A stretch of DNA of 64,000 nucleotides from Bdellovibrio sp. ZAP7 (GTDB taxonomy: Bacteria > Bdellovibrionota > UBA1018 > CAIMNF01): NCBI GenBank assembly GCA_945874535.1, contig CAMCGZ010000003.1:1-64000 (forward strand). The letters are read 5' to 3'. Shown here piece by piece: positions 1 to 7,777 of this stretch. Within the stretch, counting starts at the first letter, position 1, and every line of letters starts with the position of its first letter. The notes below the pieces were generated by a model, which saw nothing but the letters and a program-made list of their open reading frames with translations, did no database searches and was not told where the DNA came from. The position numbers were made by a program, and so were the translations under genes.

Positions 1-33
1 AATCAAAAGAATCAGAAAGAGAAGAGCCTTCAT
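1..33 (-). CDS. N-terminus of an exported protein, cut by window edge
   Basis: Reading leftwards from an ATG at 33, eleven codons remain and give MKALLFLILLI. A lysine followed by a hydrophobic run is what the start of a Sec signal peptide looks like. It lies 28 nt behind the stop of the next gene on the same strand, so it could be its operon partner. The Shine-Dalgarno match is weak and nothing more of the protein is visible, so function cannot be stated. Confidence 0.35.
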   Translation of the reverse strand, partial: MKALLFLILLI

Positions 34-61
34 ACTGGTCTGATCATCTCATAAAACAGGC

Positions 62-613
62 TTATTTTGATTTTTTTGAACTCGACCGGAGGGGCCTCGG
101 CTTCGTCTTTCTCACAAACCCTTTTTCGTCCCCGTCGTAGCGAAACACCCCGTAGCCGGTCTTGTGGTAAACTCGCCCGAACTCCTCGCCCGAAAGGCGG
201 ATCAGCAGATCCGGACACACCCCGGGCTTGGCTTTCACCCGTTTCACCGGCTGATCGGCATAACCCAGTATGCCGAGACGCTGCGGGTTGACATAGCCCA
301 CACTCGGGGTTTCCATTTCCCAGCTCCCGGCAGTGGTGACGCCCCAACACCCCTTCACCTGCTTGCGCTTGAATACGATCACGCCTTTGCAAGCGAGCAG
401 CTTCTGGTATTCGATCACTTCGTATTCATCGCACGGGTATTCCGGGGGACCGAGGCGGGTCTCGGTGCGAAAACTCCCTTTGGATTGAAGCTCAGAATAC
501 AAGAATGCCGGTTCGAACTTCTGAACCTCGGCATGAGTGGGAGCCCAGGCTAAAAGCCCGGTAGTGAATCCAAACAATCGAAACCCGATTCGAAGCCCAC
601 GCCACGAATGCAT
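62..613 (-). CDS. Secreted hypothetical protein, four cysteines
   Basis: This 183-residue protein opens with a basic N-terminus and a hydrophobic stretch ending WAPTHA, a likely signal peptide with cleavage near residue 28. The mature part holds four cysteines (PCDEY, ACKG, GCWG, VCPD), enough for two disulfides, and a very basic tail ending SSSKKSK. I recognise no family. The reading frame is open further upstream, but the ATG at 613 is preferred because the signal peptide starts there and a TAGAAT hexamer ends 7 nt before it. There is no clear Shine-Dalgarno sequence. Confidence 0.7.
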   Translation of the reverse strand: MHSWRGLRIGFRLFGFTTGLLAWAPTHAEVQKFEPAFLYSELQSKGSFRTETRLGPPEYPCDEYEVIEYQKLLACKGVIVFKRKQVKGCWGVTTAGSWEMETPSVGYVNPQRLGILGYADQPVKRVKAKPGVCPDLLIRLSGEEFGRVYHKTGYGVFRYDGDEKGFVRKTKPRPLRSSSKKSK

Positions 614-620
614 GAGCCTT

Positions 621-626
621 ATTCTA
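621..626 (-). promoter_or_regulatory. -10 hexamer, possible leaderless start
   Basis: TAGAAT (minus strand) lies 7 nt before the ATG at 613. No good -35 is seen at 16-18 bp. The transcript would begin at or next to the start codon. Confidence 0.4.
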
Positions 627-704
627 GCCGGACTCAACCCCGACCGGAGAAAAAAGATCAACGAAGTTGGTTGACGATAAGTGCTTGAAATTACTCTATT
701 TTTA

Positions 705-733
705 TTGACGCAATCTAGAGATGGGGGTAAGAT
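705..733 (+). promoter_or_regulatory. Sigma-70 promoter of the 772 gene
   Basis: TTGACG at 705-710 and TAAGAT at 728-733 are separated by exactly 17 bp. This is a near-consensus housekeeping promoter placing the start of transcription about 32 nt before the ATG at 772. Confidence 0.75.
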
Positions 734-771
734 CTGTGCTTCCAAAATTTGAAACGTGAAAGGACCCCTCC

Positions 772-1095
772 ATGAAAACCCTCATTCTGTTTGCCCTCGC
801 CCTCCTTCCCCTCACCTCTGCCTTTGCAGAAGACTGCAAGACCGACGCCCTCGAAATCGCCAAATTGAATCTCGATCAGGTGGCACGCAAATACGGATTT
901 GATGCTTCCGAGATCGGCGGCATCCGTTCGAGCGAAACCATCCGTGCCCAACCTAAAAACCCCAATAGCGAGAAGCTCTTGGCCTTCACCATCGACGGGT
1001 CCATTTACAAGGGTCTCTATACCGTGACCGTGGTGACGGACCTCTCGTGCGCCACCCGGAGCGTGAAGATCGTCGACGATCTCGCCGCTCATTGA
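772..1095 (+). CDS. Small exported hypothetical protein
   Basis: This 107-residue protein begins MKTLILFALALLPLTSAFA, a textbook signal peptide with an AFA/ED cleavage site. The mature protein is about 88 residues with one cysteine near its start (EDCKTD) and one near its end (LSCATR), which could form a disulfide. The ATG is preceded by AAAGGA at about 12 nt and by a strong promoter at 705-733, so it heads its own transcript. No family is recognised; a periplasmic or secreted location is inferred from the signal peptide only. Confidence 0.7.
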   Translation: MKTLILFALALLPLTSAFAEDCKTDALEIAKLNLDQVARKYGFDASEIGGIRSSETIRAQPKNPNSEKLLAFTIDGSIYKGLYTVTVVTDLSCATRSVKIVDDLAAH

Positions 1096-1158
1096 TTCCG
1101 GACTCCATCCGGGCTCAACTGTCACAGTTGACACATTTTCGAAGCGACCGCTTTCCCC

Positions 1159-1164
1159 TAGAAT
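1159..1164 (+). promoter_or_regulatory. -10 hexamer, possible leaderless start
   Basis: TAGAAT ends 6 nt before the ATG at 1171, so the predicted +1 is the A of the start codon. The only purine-rich stretch (GAGGA) touches the ATG directly and is too close to act as a Shine-Dalgarno. A TTGACA at 1128-1133 is 25 bp away, too far for a standard -35. Confidence 0.45.
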
Positions 1165-1170
1165 TGAGGA

Positions 1171-1572
1171 ATGCGGTCGCTTTTTACATTCCTGTTCCTG
1201 GTCGCCACTTCGAGCACCCTGCAGTCCTGGGCCGATCCGATCGAAGAAACTTCGGCTCTTTTGCAGGACCCATCCGCCCGACAAGCGGTGATCCAGCAAG
1301 ATCCCGAGGCCCGGAAGGCGGACGCCCGAGTCAAGCAGCTTGGCCTCTCACCGGGGGGTGAGGCGCGAGTTTACGGGTTGAGTACCGGAATCTTCGAGAA
1401 CCTCGCCAAAGAAAGTCCCGGCGATACTGAAAAACTGACCCGGACAGTGAATGAGCTGGTCCGGAATCCGGCTTCTTTGGAGCAAAAGCTGTCACCGGAA
1501 CAGAAGCGCGAGATCGAAGAACTCTCGAAAGAAATCGATACACTGGGCAAAACCCCTCTGATGGCTCCATGA
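1171..1572 (+). CDS. Exported hypothetical protein, helical
   Basis: This 133-residue protein has a signal peptide (MRSLFTFLFLVATSSTLQSWA) followed by a highly charged, probably alpha-helical sequence with an acidic/lysine heptad-like C-terminus (SPEQKREIEELSKEID). No enzyme motif is visible. Its last four bases overlap the start of the BASS transporter gene (ATGA), so the two are translationally coupled. No family is recognised. Confidence 0.65.
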   Translation: MRSLFTFLFLVATSSTLQSWADPIEETSALLQDPSARQAVIQQDPEARKADARVKQLGLSPGGEARVYGLSTGIFENLAKESPGDTEKLTRTVNELVRNPASLEQKLSPEQKREIEELSKEIDTLGKTPLMAP

Positions 1573-2465
1573 CCACAGAAACCATCATCCAGACGCTCTT
1601 GCCCGCTGCCCTGGCCCTGATCATGTTTTCGCTCGGGGTCACGCTCTCCCGAGAAGACTTCCGGCGCTTCCTGATGGCACCGAAAGCCGTGCTCACCGGA
1701 CTTTTTGTTCAAATCATTCTGATCCCCTGCTTTGCCTACCTGCTCACCCGGGTTTTCAGACTCGACCCCGAACTCTCCGTGGGCCTGATGCTTTTGGCCG
1801 CCAGCCCGGGGGGCGTTTCTGCGAATCTGTTCTCGCATTTCTCGGGGGGCGATGTGGCTCTCAACATCACCCTGACTGCCATCAATAGCGTGCTGGCCGC
1901 TTTCACCATCCCGGCTTTGGTTTATTTCTCACTCCGTCACTTCATGAATCAAAGCCAGTTCATCGGCTTCCAGTTCGGAAAGATGATCGAGGTTTTTTTG
2001 ATTGTCCTGATCCCGGTGGTGATCGGCATGATCGTGAATGAACGCTTTCCCAAGTTCAAGGAGAGCATCGAAAAGCCCTTCAATGTTTTCGCCATCACTT
2101 TTTTGGTCTTCATTGTCATCGTCGCGATCAAAAAAGAGTTCACCTTGATTTCTCAATCCTTCGTCGAGATCGGCATCATGACCCTGATTTTCAATCTCGG
2201 GTCATTGGGTCTGGGATATGCGGCAGGAAAGGCCTTGAAGCTGACCGAGGCCCAGGCAATCGGAATCGGCTTTGAAATCGGCATCCACAACGTCACGCTC
2301 GGGCTCTTCCTCGCGTACAGCATTCTCGGCAATACGCGTTTTGCCGTGCCCGGAGCGTGCTATGCGGTCATGATGTATGTCGTGGCCGGAGCTGTGACTC
2401 TTTTGCTCCGCATGCGCAAACGCTCCGGACTCACTCCTGCGGAAGCGACTGCCCCGAAATTTTGA
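1569..2465 (+). CDS. Bile acid:sodium symporter (BASS) family transporter
   Basis: This 298-residue polytopic membrane protein has about nine to ten hydrophobic segments. The family signature is visible in LLAASPGGVSANLFSHFSGG (around residues 76-95), the substrate/sodium-binding crossover region of BASS proteins, and in the C-terminal half GFEIGIHNVTLGLFLA. Members import organic anions (bile acids, pantothenate, pyruvate or other keto acids) with sodium; the substrate here cannot be told from sequence. It is coupled to the small exported protein in front. The downstream junction with the convergent AAA gene carries a strong hairpin. Confidence 0.85.
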   Translation: MTTETIIQTLLPAALALIMFSLGVTLSREDFRRFLMAPKAVLTGLFVQIILIPCFAYLLTRVFRLDPELSVGLMLLAASPGGVSANLFSHFSGGDVALNITLTAINSVLAAFTIPALVYFSLRHFMNQSQFIGFQFGKMIEVFLIVLIPVVIGMIVNERFPKFKESIEKPFNVFAITFLVFIVIVAIKKEFTLISQSFVEIGIMTLIFNLGSLGLGYAAGKALKLTEAQAIGIGFEIGIHNVTLGLFLAYSILGNTRFAVPGACYAVMMYVVAGAVTLLLRMRKRSGLTPAEATAPKF

Positions 2466-2490
2466 GCACTCAAGTCGATTCAAAAAGAAA

Positions 2491-2519
2491 GACCCCGTCT
2501 CGGGCTTCGAGACGGGGTC
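2491..2519 (-). terminator. Rho-independent terminator
   Basis: A perfect 12-bp stem (GACCCCGTCTCG / CGAGACGGGGTC) with a 5-nt loop is followed on the minus strand by TTTCTTTTTG. It terminates the AAA-protein gene and could also stop transcription from the BASS gene. Confidence 0.85.
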
Positions 2520-2560
2520 CTTCAGGTAAAACCGAACCCACGGTTGGATGGATTAGGAGC

Positions 2561-3493
2561 TTATTCGTTGTGGCCGTTCATGTTGCCACGGAAGTCCTGA
2601 TTGGACTTCAGCGGAGTGATCATGCCACGCTTACGGAGCTTCTCGACCAGGGTGGTGCGATTCAGTCCGAGAAGCATGGAGGCACGGTTCTTGTTGCCGC
2701 TGGTGCGGGCAAGAGCCTGATCCACGAGGTGATTTTCGAAAGCGGTCACGACAGCCTTCAGATCCACGCCCTTTTCTGAGAGGAACATGCGTGGGAAATC
2801 CACTTCAGAAGTGGCACCTGCATTGTTCTGGGTGAACTGGGTGGCTTGAGCGATCTTGGCAGGCAGGTCATTCGCCTGAACGGTGCCTTGGCCTTTGGTG
2901 ATCACGATACGCTCGATCACGTTCTCGAGCTCACGGATGTTTCCGGGCCAGCCGTAGCTGGTCAGAGCGTCGAGAGCTTCAGGGGACGGGGTCGAGTTCA
3001 CGCTGGAACCGGTCAGTTTGTTGTATTTTTCGATGTAAGCAGTGACCAGCATCGGGATTTGTCCGACGCGCTCACGGAGAGCGGGAATGGTCACAGCCAC
3101 GTAGGAGATCTTCGAGAACAGGTCTGAACGGAACAGTTTCTCGGCCACAGATTCCTGGATCGAGCCATCCGCGGAAGCGATCATGCGGAAAGAGGCTGGA
3201 GTCTGAACGAGCTTCGCCTGCAGGTGCAGAGGAAGGTCATTGATGCTCTCGAGGAACAGGGTTCCACCGTTAGCGGATTCGATCTTCGCCTGGAACTCGG
3301 ACTCGAGCACCTCACCGGTGAGAGAACAATTCATGACGACGAAATTTCCATTGGAGCGTGAAGAACGGCTGTGAATGATCCGTGCGATCAGTTCTTTTCC
3401 GGTACCGTTTTCACCGCTGATCAGTACACCTTGTTCGGTTTGAGCAGCCTTCTCGATCAGGTCAGATTGAATAGGGAATTGGGTCTCTAACAT
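2561..3493 (-). CDS. NtrC-like AAA+ regulator lacking GAFTGA
   Basis: This 310-residue protein is related to sigma-54 enhancer-binding proteins but has no N-terminal receiver domain. Walker A is GENGTGKE (around residues 29-36). Where the family has ELFGHEKGAFTGA, this protein runs directly from LESEF to QAKIESANGG, so the GAFTGA loop that contacts sigma-54 is missing. Walker B reads GGTLFLESIND instead of GGTLFLDEI. Arginine-finger (FRSDLFSKISYV) and sensor-2 regions (YGWPGNIRELENV) remain, and the C-terminus is a Fis-type helix-turn-helix (NKNRASMLLGLNRTTLVEKLRKRG). The ATG at 3493 is chosen because AAGGAG sits 7 nt before it. It likely binds DNA but not as a classical activator; a repressor or modulator role is inference. 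Confidence 0.85.
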   Translation of the reverse strand: MLETQFPIQSDLIEKAAQTEQGVLISGENGTGKELIARIIHSRSSRSNGNFVVMNCSLTGEVLESEFQAKIESANGGTLFLESINDLPLHLQAKLVQTPASFRMIASADGSIQESVAEKLFRSDLFSKISYVAVTIPALRERVGQIPMLVTAYIEKYNKLTGSSVNSTPSPEALDALTSYGWPGNIRELENVIERIVITKGQGTVQANDLPAKIAQATQFTQNNAGATSEVDFPRMFLSEKGVDLKAVVTAFENHLVDQALARTSGNKNRASMLLGLNRTTLVEKLRKRGMITPLKSNQDFRGNMNGHNE

Positions 3494-3567
3494 TGTAACT
3501 CCTTCCGTGAGTTTCAGTTTCAGGAGTACGTCCATCCTTACGACTCCAGAGCTTCTTAGCCATAAAC

Positions 3568-3597
3568 AGGGTAAGGGGGAATTTGTCGCACTGTCAA
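3568..3597 (-). promoter_or_regulatory. Probable promoter of the AAA regulator
   Basis: On the minus strand TTGACA (3592-3597) and TACCCT (3568-3573) are 18 bp apart, giving a leader of roughly 70 nt before the ATG at 3493. Confidence 0.45.
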
Positions 3598-3620
3598 AAA
3601 CTTTTCTGAAAAAATTCGGA

Positions 3621-3675
3621 TTTTGACGGAGTCAAAAATCGACCCCTGTTTTTATGCATTCATTTCAAGCGCTTG
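3621..3675. promoter_or_regulatory. Inverted repeats upstream of the AAA regulator
   Basis: TTTTGAC-gga-GTCAAAA (3621-3637) is a perfect 7-bp inverted repeat, and the GTCAAAAA half recurs at 3593. A second perfect palindrome, CAAGCGCTTG, is at 3666-3675. Both lie just upstream of the TTGACA promoter and are candidate operators, possibly for the Fis-type domain of the AAA protein itself. The rest of 3494-3739 holds no gene that I can see. Confidence 0.4.
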
Positions 3676-3739
3676 TGTAATTTTTCAGTAAGGCGCGTTT
3701 AAAGTGACGGCCGGGCGTGCCAAAAAGGCACCGGGTTCC

Positions 3740-3982
3740 TCAATTCACTTTCCCGACCCCGAGCCATTCCACCAGTCGGGCGAACCACAAGTCGGCATTC
3801 CGGTCACCGCGGAAAACCACCCAAATCACCGTTGAAGCGAAAAAAATGAGCCCGAAGGCCACCATGCCGATCCAAGCTTTGTTTGCGCGCCTTTTGAAAC
3901 TGCGTGCGAGGTCCACACACAGAAAGGTCAGTGCGATCCCGAAGAACGGATACAGCTTCAGGAAAAAAAAGACGATCGACAT
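3740..3982 (-). CDS. Small two-helix inner-membrane protein
   Basis: The 80-residue product begins MSIVFFFLKLYPFFGIALTFLCVDLA, a first membrane helix, followed by a basic turn (RSFKRRANK) and a second helix (IGMVAFGLIFFASTVIWVVF). The positive-inside rule places the loop in the cytoplasm. It starts 10 nt after the metK stop and is probably the last gene of that operon. The frame is open further upstream, but inside metK; the ATG at 3982 is the natural start. No family is recognised. Confidence 0.65.
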   Translation of the reverse strand: MSIVFFFLKLYPFFGIALTFLCVDLARSFKRRANKAWIGMVAFGLIFFASTVIWVVFRGDRNADLWFARLVEWLGVGKVN

Positions 3983-3992
3983 GATTCCGGAC

Positions 3993-5159
3993 TCAGACGC
4001 CCGCTTTGAGATCGGAAACGCGATCGGTGCGCTCCCAAGTGAAGCCCGGCTCATTCCGACCGAAGTGCCCGTAAGCAGCAGTCGGGGAATAGATCGGCTT
4101 CAGGAGATCGAGTGACTCGATGATTCCGCCCGGAGTGAGACGGAAGCTCTTCTTGACGGCTTCCTCGATCCGATGGAGCGGGGCCTTTTCGGTCCCGTAG
4201 GCGTTCACATGAACACTGACCGGTTCGGCCACGCCGATGGCATAGGCCAATTGAACCAGGCAACGTTCCGCCAGGCCGGCTGCAACGATGTTCTTGGCCA
4301 CGTAGCGGGCCATGTAGCAAGCTGAGCGGTCGACTTTGGATGGATCCTTGCCGGAGAAGGCTCCCCCGCCGTGAGCTCCGTGCCCGCCGTAGGTGTCGAC
4401 AATGATCTTCCGGCCGGTGAGACCGCAATCTCCCATCGGTCCACCGATCACAAAGCGCCCGGTAGGGTTAATGAAGTATTTGGTCCGGGAATCGAGCAAG
4501 GATCCGGGAATGGTCTTCTTGATGACCTCTTCCATCACCGCTTCGACGATCTGGGCGTGAGAAATGGACTCTTCGTGCTGGGTGGAGACCACCACGGCGT
4601 CGATCCGGGTCGGCTTTCCATCCACGTACTGCGCGGTGACCTGGGTTTTTCCGTCCGGGCGCAGCCACGGCAGCTTGCCGTTCTTACGGACCTCGGACAA
4701 CTGGCGGGCCAGCTTCTGAGACAGCGCGATCGTCAGCGGCATGAGCTCGGGAGTCTCGTTCACCGCGTATCCGAACATGATGCCTTGGTCGCCCGCACCC
4801 TGTTCCTTTTGATTGTGCATGCCCTGCCCGGTGGTCACGCCTTGGGCGATATCCGGGCTCTGGCGGTCGAGAGTGACCATCACGCCACAGGTATTCGCGT
4901 CGAAGCCCTTGTCGGAATGGTCATAACCGATCCGACGGATGGTTTCGCGGGCAACGTGGGCATAGTCCACTCGGGCGTTCGTGGTCACCTCTCCGGCAAT
5001 CACGACGAGACCTGTGGTCACGAGAGTTTCACAAGCAACCCGGCCTCTTGGATCCTGGGAAAGGATCGAGTCCAAGACCGCGTCCGAGACTTGATCTGCG
5101 ATCTTGTCCGGATGGCCTTCAGTTACGGATTCGGAGGTGAACAGTGTCTCGTGCGCCAT
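3993..5159 (-). CDS. metK: S-adenosylmethionine synthetase
   Basis: This 388-residue cytosolic enzyme makes S-adenosylmethionine from methionine and ATP. Diagnostic motifs are present: [13 protein letters not shown] near the N-terminus (methionine/ATP-binding), [12 protein letters not shown] (the family signature around residues 121-132) and [16 protein letters not shown] (the phosphate loop, around 265-280). The length matches the family. It follows a 41-residue basic protein gene by 25 nt, and a small membrane protein gene follows it. No SAM riboswitch fits in the short upstream region, so any feedback control must lie elsewhere. Confidence 0.97.
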   Translation of the reverse strand: MAHETLFTSESVTEGHPDKIADQVSDAVLDSILSQDPRGRVACETLVTTGLVVIAGEVTTNARVDYAHVARETIRRIGYDHSDKGFDANTCGVMVTLDRQSPDIAQGVTTGQGMHNQKEQGAGDQGIMFGYAVNETPELMPLTIALSQKLARQLSEVRKNGKLPWLRPDGKTQVTAQYVDGKPTRIDAVVVSTQHEESISHAQIVEAVMEEVIKKTIPGSLLDSRTKYFINPTGRFVIGGPMGDCGLTGRKIIVDTYGGHGAHGGGAFSGKDPSKVDRSACYMARYVAKNIVAAGLAERCLVQLAYAIGVAEPVSVHVNAYGTEKAPLHRIEEAVKKSFRLTPGGIIESLDLLKPIYSPTAAYGHFGRNEPGFTWERTDRVSDLKAGV

Positions 5160-5184
5160 GAAAGGTCCCCTGAGGTGGGTGGTT

Positions 5185-5310
5185 TTACTTCTTATGGACA
5201 GGGAATTTCGGGGTCGTGCCCTTGTTTTGCTCGCGACGCTTGCGGGCTTTGCCCTTGCGAGCCTGTTTCACTTTGCGGGCCATGCGGGTTTTTCCTGTAC
5301 GGGATGCCAT
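5185..5310 (-). CDS. 41-residue highly basic protein
   Basis: The ORF runs from an ATG at 5310 to a TAA at 5185-5187. It begins [20 protein letters not shown] and ends [10 protein letters not shown]. Seventeen of 41 residues are Lys or Arg and only one is acidic. AAGGAG lies 8 nt before the ATG, among the best Shine-Dalgarno sequences in the window, which argues strongly that it is translated. The composition resembles small ribosomal proteins and other RNA-binding peptides (compare the Thx type), but I do not recognise the family. It is 25 nt upstream of metK and probably co-transcribed with it. Confidence 0.75.
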   Translation of the reverse strand: MASRTGKTRMARKVKQARKGKARKRREQNKGTTPKFPVHKK

Positions 5311-5435
5311 GAGTCTGCTCCTTGATAAAAATCTGGTTTTGAACCCTAGTGGTTCGCACTCCCGACCGAAAAAGTCAATTCAAATCCTGCCGGTCAAAGA
5401 GGCCCCCTGGCACTCCCTTTGCTCTGCATGAGGAC

Positions 5436-6836
5436 ATGAAACCGTTCTGGATCCTGCCATTCCTGTTGCCTGGAGCCCTCCCTCTGGCCGGTGGTGCGCC
5501 TTCCCTGGAAGGTTCGCCGATTTATCTGGAGCCCGGAGAACAACGATCCCTCGGGATTCCCGCCCTCCGGCGCTTTTCGGTCAGCGGCGAATCGATCCGT
5601 TACCATCGAGTCCAAGGGACTGACCGACTCCTGATCAAAGCAGTCAAGAGCGGGATTTCCACGCTCTTTGTCGAAACCCTGACAGGGGGTCAAAGGACGC
5701 ACACCATCCGGGTCGAGACACCGAAGACCCCCCTCCTCCCAACCGACCTCCTGCGTGCCCTGAACCGTCTGACCGAAACCGAGGTGGTCCATGCAGGGAG
5801 GCTCCTGCTGCTTCGAGGGACCGTCACAGATCGAGACGAGGCCGAATCCATTCGTTTGCTCCGCGAGACTTTCCCGTCATGGATTGTCGACCAGACCCGG
5901 ATCGAAGAATCCTGGCTCGGGGCCTGCCTACAAGAACTTCGCCCCCTTCTGGCTCTTCACCCGGACCTGCGGTTCCAAAGTGGGGAGGGCCTGCTTCAAA
6001 TCGAAGGAAGCGCCCCCGACGAGCCCGGGCGGGAAATCCTTTTGCGAAAAATCAGAAGAATCCAGCCGCTGGCCCGGGTCCTGCTCGCGGTCGGAAAAGA
6101 AAGCGAGCCGACCCTTTATTTCAAAGTGTTTCTGCTCGAAACCCGCAAAGACCTGAATGGAACCTGGGGTGCCGAGTGGCCCGCTCTCTTCAGTGCCCGG
6201 GAACCCTTGCGGCCCTTGGACCTCACTTTGCGAGCCCTTTCAGAACAGGGGCGGGTCCGCATCCTGTCCTCGCCCGAGATCACCGTGAAATCACCCGGTA
6301 AAGCAGAGCTTTTTGCCGGAGGCGAAATCCCGATCCGTCAGCGGATCCGCTTCAATGATACGGTTCAGTGGAAAACCGTGGGACTGACTCTCAAACTCGA
6401 GGTACTGGAATTCCTGGGCAACCGTGTCCGGATCCGGGTCGAGACCGAAATGAGCCACTTGGCCGGCGAGCTCGATCACGACCAGATTCCAGGATTGAAG
6501 AGCAATCGCATTCGAACCGAAATCGAAGGCCAGCTCGATCGACCGGTGCTTTTGTCAGGCCTCCTTCAAGAAGACTTCCGCGAAACCGCACGCGGACTCC
6601 CCGGCTTGGCATCATTGCCCTGGATTGGAAAACTGTTCGGGAGTTCGGATTACCTCGAGCGCAAGTCCGAGCTGCACGCCGTACTCCTGCCACGAAAAGC
6701 CCTACCGCCCTCACCTCTGAAAAGTGTGGACCACGATGCTCCGGAAGGATGGATTCCTCCGCCCCGGAACCGGATTCCGCATGAAGAGCTCGAACGACTG
6801 AAGTCCGATCCGGAGTACCCGTGGAACCTGCTCTGA
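5436..6836 (+). CDS. Secretin of a Tad/type II-like secretion system (CpaC/RcpA-like)
   Basis: This 466-residue outer-membrane channel protein has a signal peptide (MKPFWILPFLLPGALPLAGGA). An N-terminal pilus-assembly/BON-like region (YLEPGEQRSLGIP ... IRYHRVQGTDRLLIKAVKSG) is typical of CpaC. The secretin core follows from about residue 250 (YFKVFLLETRKDL, LRALSEQGRVRILSSPEITVKSPGKAELFAGGEIP, LLSGLLQEDF, LPWIGKLFGS). It would form the ring through which Tad pilin or substrate passes. The ATG at 5436 is chosen for the signal peptide. It overlaps the ATPase gene by 16 nt, so the two are coupled. Confidence 0.88.
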   Translation: MKPFWILPFLLPGALPLAGGAPSLEGSPIYLEPGEQRSLGIPALRRFSVSGESIRYHRVQGTDRLLIKAVKSGISTLFVETLTGGQRTHTIRVETPKTPLLPTDLLRALNRLTETEVVHAGRLLLLRGTVTDRDEAESIRLLRETFPSWIVDQTRIEESWLGACLQELRPLLALHPDLRFQSGEGLLQIEGSAPDEPGREILLRKIRRIQPLARVLLAVGKESEPTLYFKVFLLETRKDLNGTWGAEWPALFSAREPLRPLDLTLRALSEQGRVRILSSPEITVKSPGKAELFAGGEIPIRQRIRFNDTVQWKTVGLTLKLEVLEFLGNRVRIRVETEMSHLAGELDHDQIPGLKSNRIRTEIEGQLDRPVLLSGLLQEDFRETARGLPGLASLPWIGKLFGSSDYLERKSELHAVLLPRKALPPSPLKSVDHDAPEGWIPPPRNRIPHEELERLKSDPEYPWNLL

Positions 6837-7777
6837 AGCTGAGTCCCTATCTCGAAGATCCGAGGGTCACCGATCTCTGCCTGAACGGACCCGCCCGACT
6901 CTTCATCGACCAAGGAAACGGAATGGAGCAGGTTCCGGAGTGGCAGGGATTTTCTGATGAATCCGATTTCCGGAGATTCATCCTCGATCAACTCTCGTCG
7001 ATCGGAAGATCCTGGGATGCGAAGCTCCCTTTTGTGGACGGGGTTTTCTTCGGCACCCACCGCGCACACGTGGCCTTTCCACCGATCGCAGCGGGAGGCA
7101 TTCACCTCTCGCTCCGGCGGCTTCCACGGGCGGAGGCGCTCGAGATCAGTCGCGCTCAGGCCCGCGCCCGTTGGCAGTTGGATCAAGTGGCGTGGGATCT
7201 CCTGGTTCATGGCGTCAGAGCGAGCGAGACCATCCTGATTTCGGGTAGCACCGGATCGGGAAAAACCACCTTGCTTTCGGATCTACTCGGACTCATTCCG
7301 GAACCCGAGCGGTTGATTGCCCTTGAAGACACAGCCGAAATTCGACCGGGGCATCCCCACTTCATCGGACTCCTGGCGCGTCCACCGAATGCAGACGGAT
7401 GCGGGGAGGTCACCATCAGGGACCTGCTCCGGCAGACCTTGCGAATGCGACCTGACCGGATTCTGCTCGGGGAATGCAGGGGAGAAGAAGTGCTCGATCT
7501 GCTTCAAGCATTGAACTCGGGGCACCGGGGAACCTTGGCCACACTGCACGCAAACTCGGCTCGAGACGCCCTTCGAAGGATCGAGCTCCTGGCCCTCCTG
7601 AATTCGCGCAGCGGAGTTTCTCCTGGCTGGATCCGCGAACTCCTCGCAAACGGCATTCAATGGGTGGCTCACCTTGACCGGATCGGTGGCATCCGCAGGA
7701 TCCGTAGCCTCATCCGGGTCGAGGGGATCGAGCGCGAGACCCTTTGTTGCCGGCCGGTTTACTCCGCTCTTCCTTGA
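6821..7777 (+). CDS. CpaF/TadA-family secretion ATPase
   Basis: This 318-residue cytoplasmic ATPase powers pilus or Tad-type secretion. Walker A is ISGSTGSGKTTLL (around residues 139-151), the Asp box is LIALEDTAEI, Walker B is RPDRILLGECRGEE and the His box is GHRGTLATLHANSA. It is shorter than typical CpaF (about 450) because the N-terminal extension is nearly absent. The start is GTG at 6821 with GGAG 5 nt upstream, inside the secretin tail. The end overlaps the convergent 59-residue gene by 68 nt. Confidence 0.9.
   Translation: MEPALKLSPYLEDPRVTDLCLNGPARLFIDQGNGMEQVPEWQGFSDESDFRRFILDQLSSIGRSWDAKLPFVDGVFFGTHRAHVAFPPIAAGGIHLSLRRLPRAEALEISRAQARARWQLDQVAWDLLVHGVRASETILISGSTGSGKTTLLSDLLGLIPEPERLIALEDTAEIRPGHPHFIGLLARPPNADGCGEVTIRDLLRQTLRMRPDRILLGECRGEEVLDLLQALNSGHRGTLATLHANSARDALRRIELLALLNSRSGVSPGWIRELLANGIQWVAHLDRIGGIRRIRSLIRVEGIERETLCCRPVYSALP

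Noticed and set aside
1128-1164. TTGACA and TAGAAT as a normal promoter pair
   Set aside because: The spacing is 25 bp, outside the 16-19 bp range for sigma-70. I kept only the -10 as a candidate.
3708-3734. Terminator after the metK operon
   Set aside because: The GTGCC-AAAAA-GGCAC hairpin has only 5 bp and lacks a T-run on the minus strand.
4371-5312. Long open frame (313 codons) antisense to metK
   Set aside because: It mirrors the codon pattern of metK, has no domain or ribosome-binding site, and long antisense frames are expected at this G+C.
5160-5435. SAM riboswitch upstream of metK
   Set aside because: The space is filled by the small basic ORF, and I found no multi-helix junction or terminator typical of SAM riboswitches.
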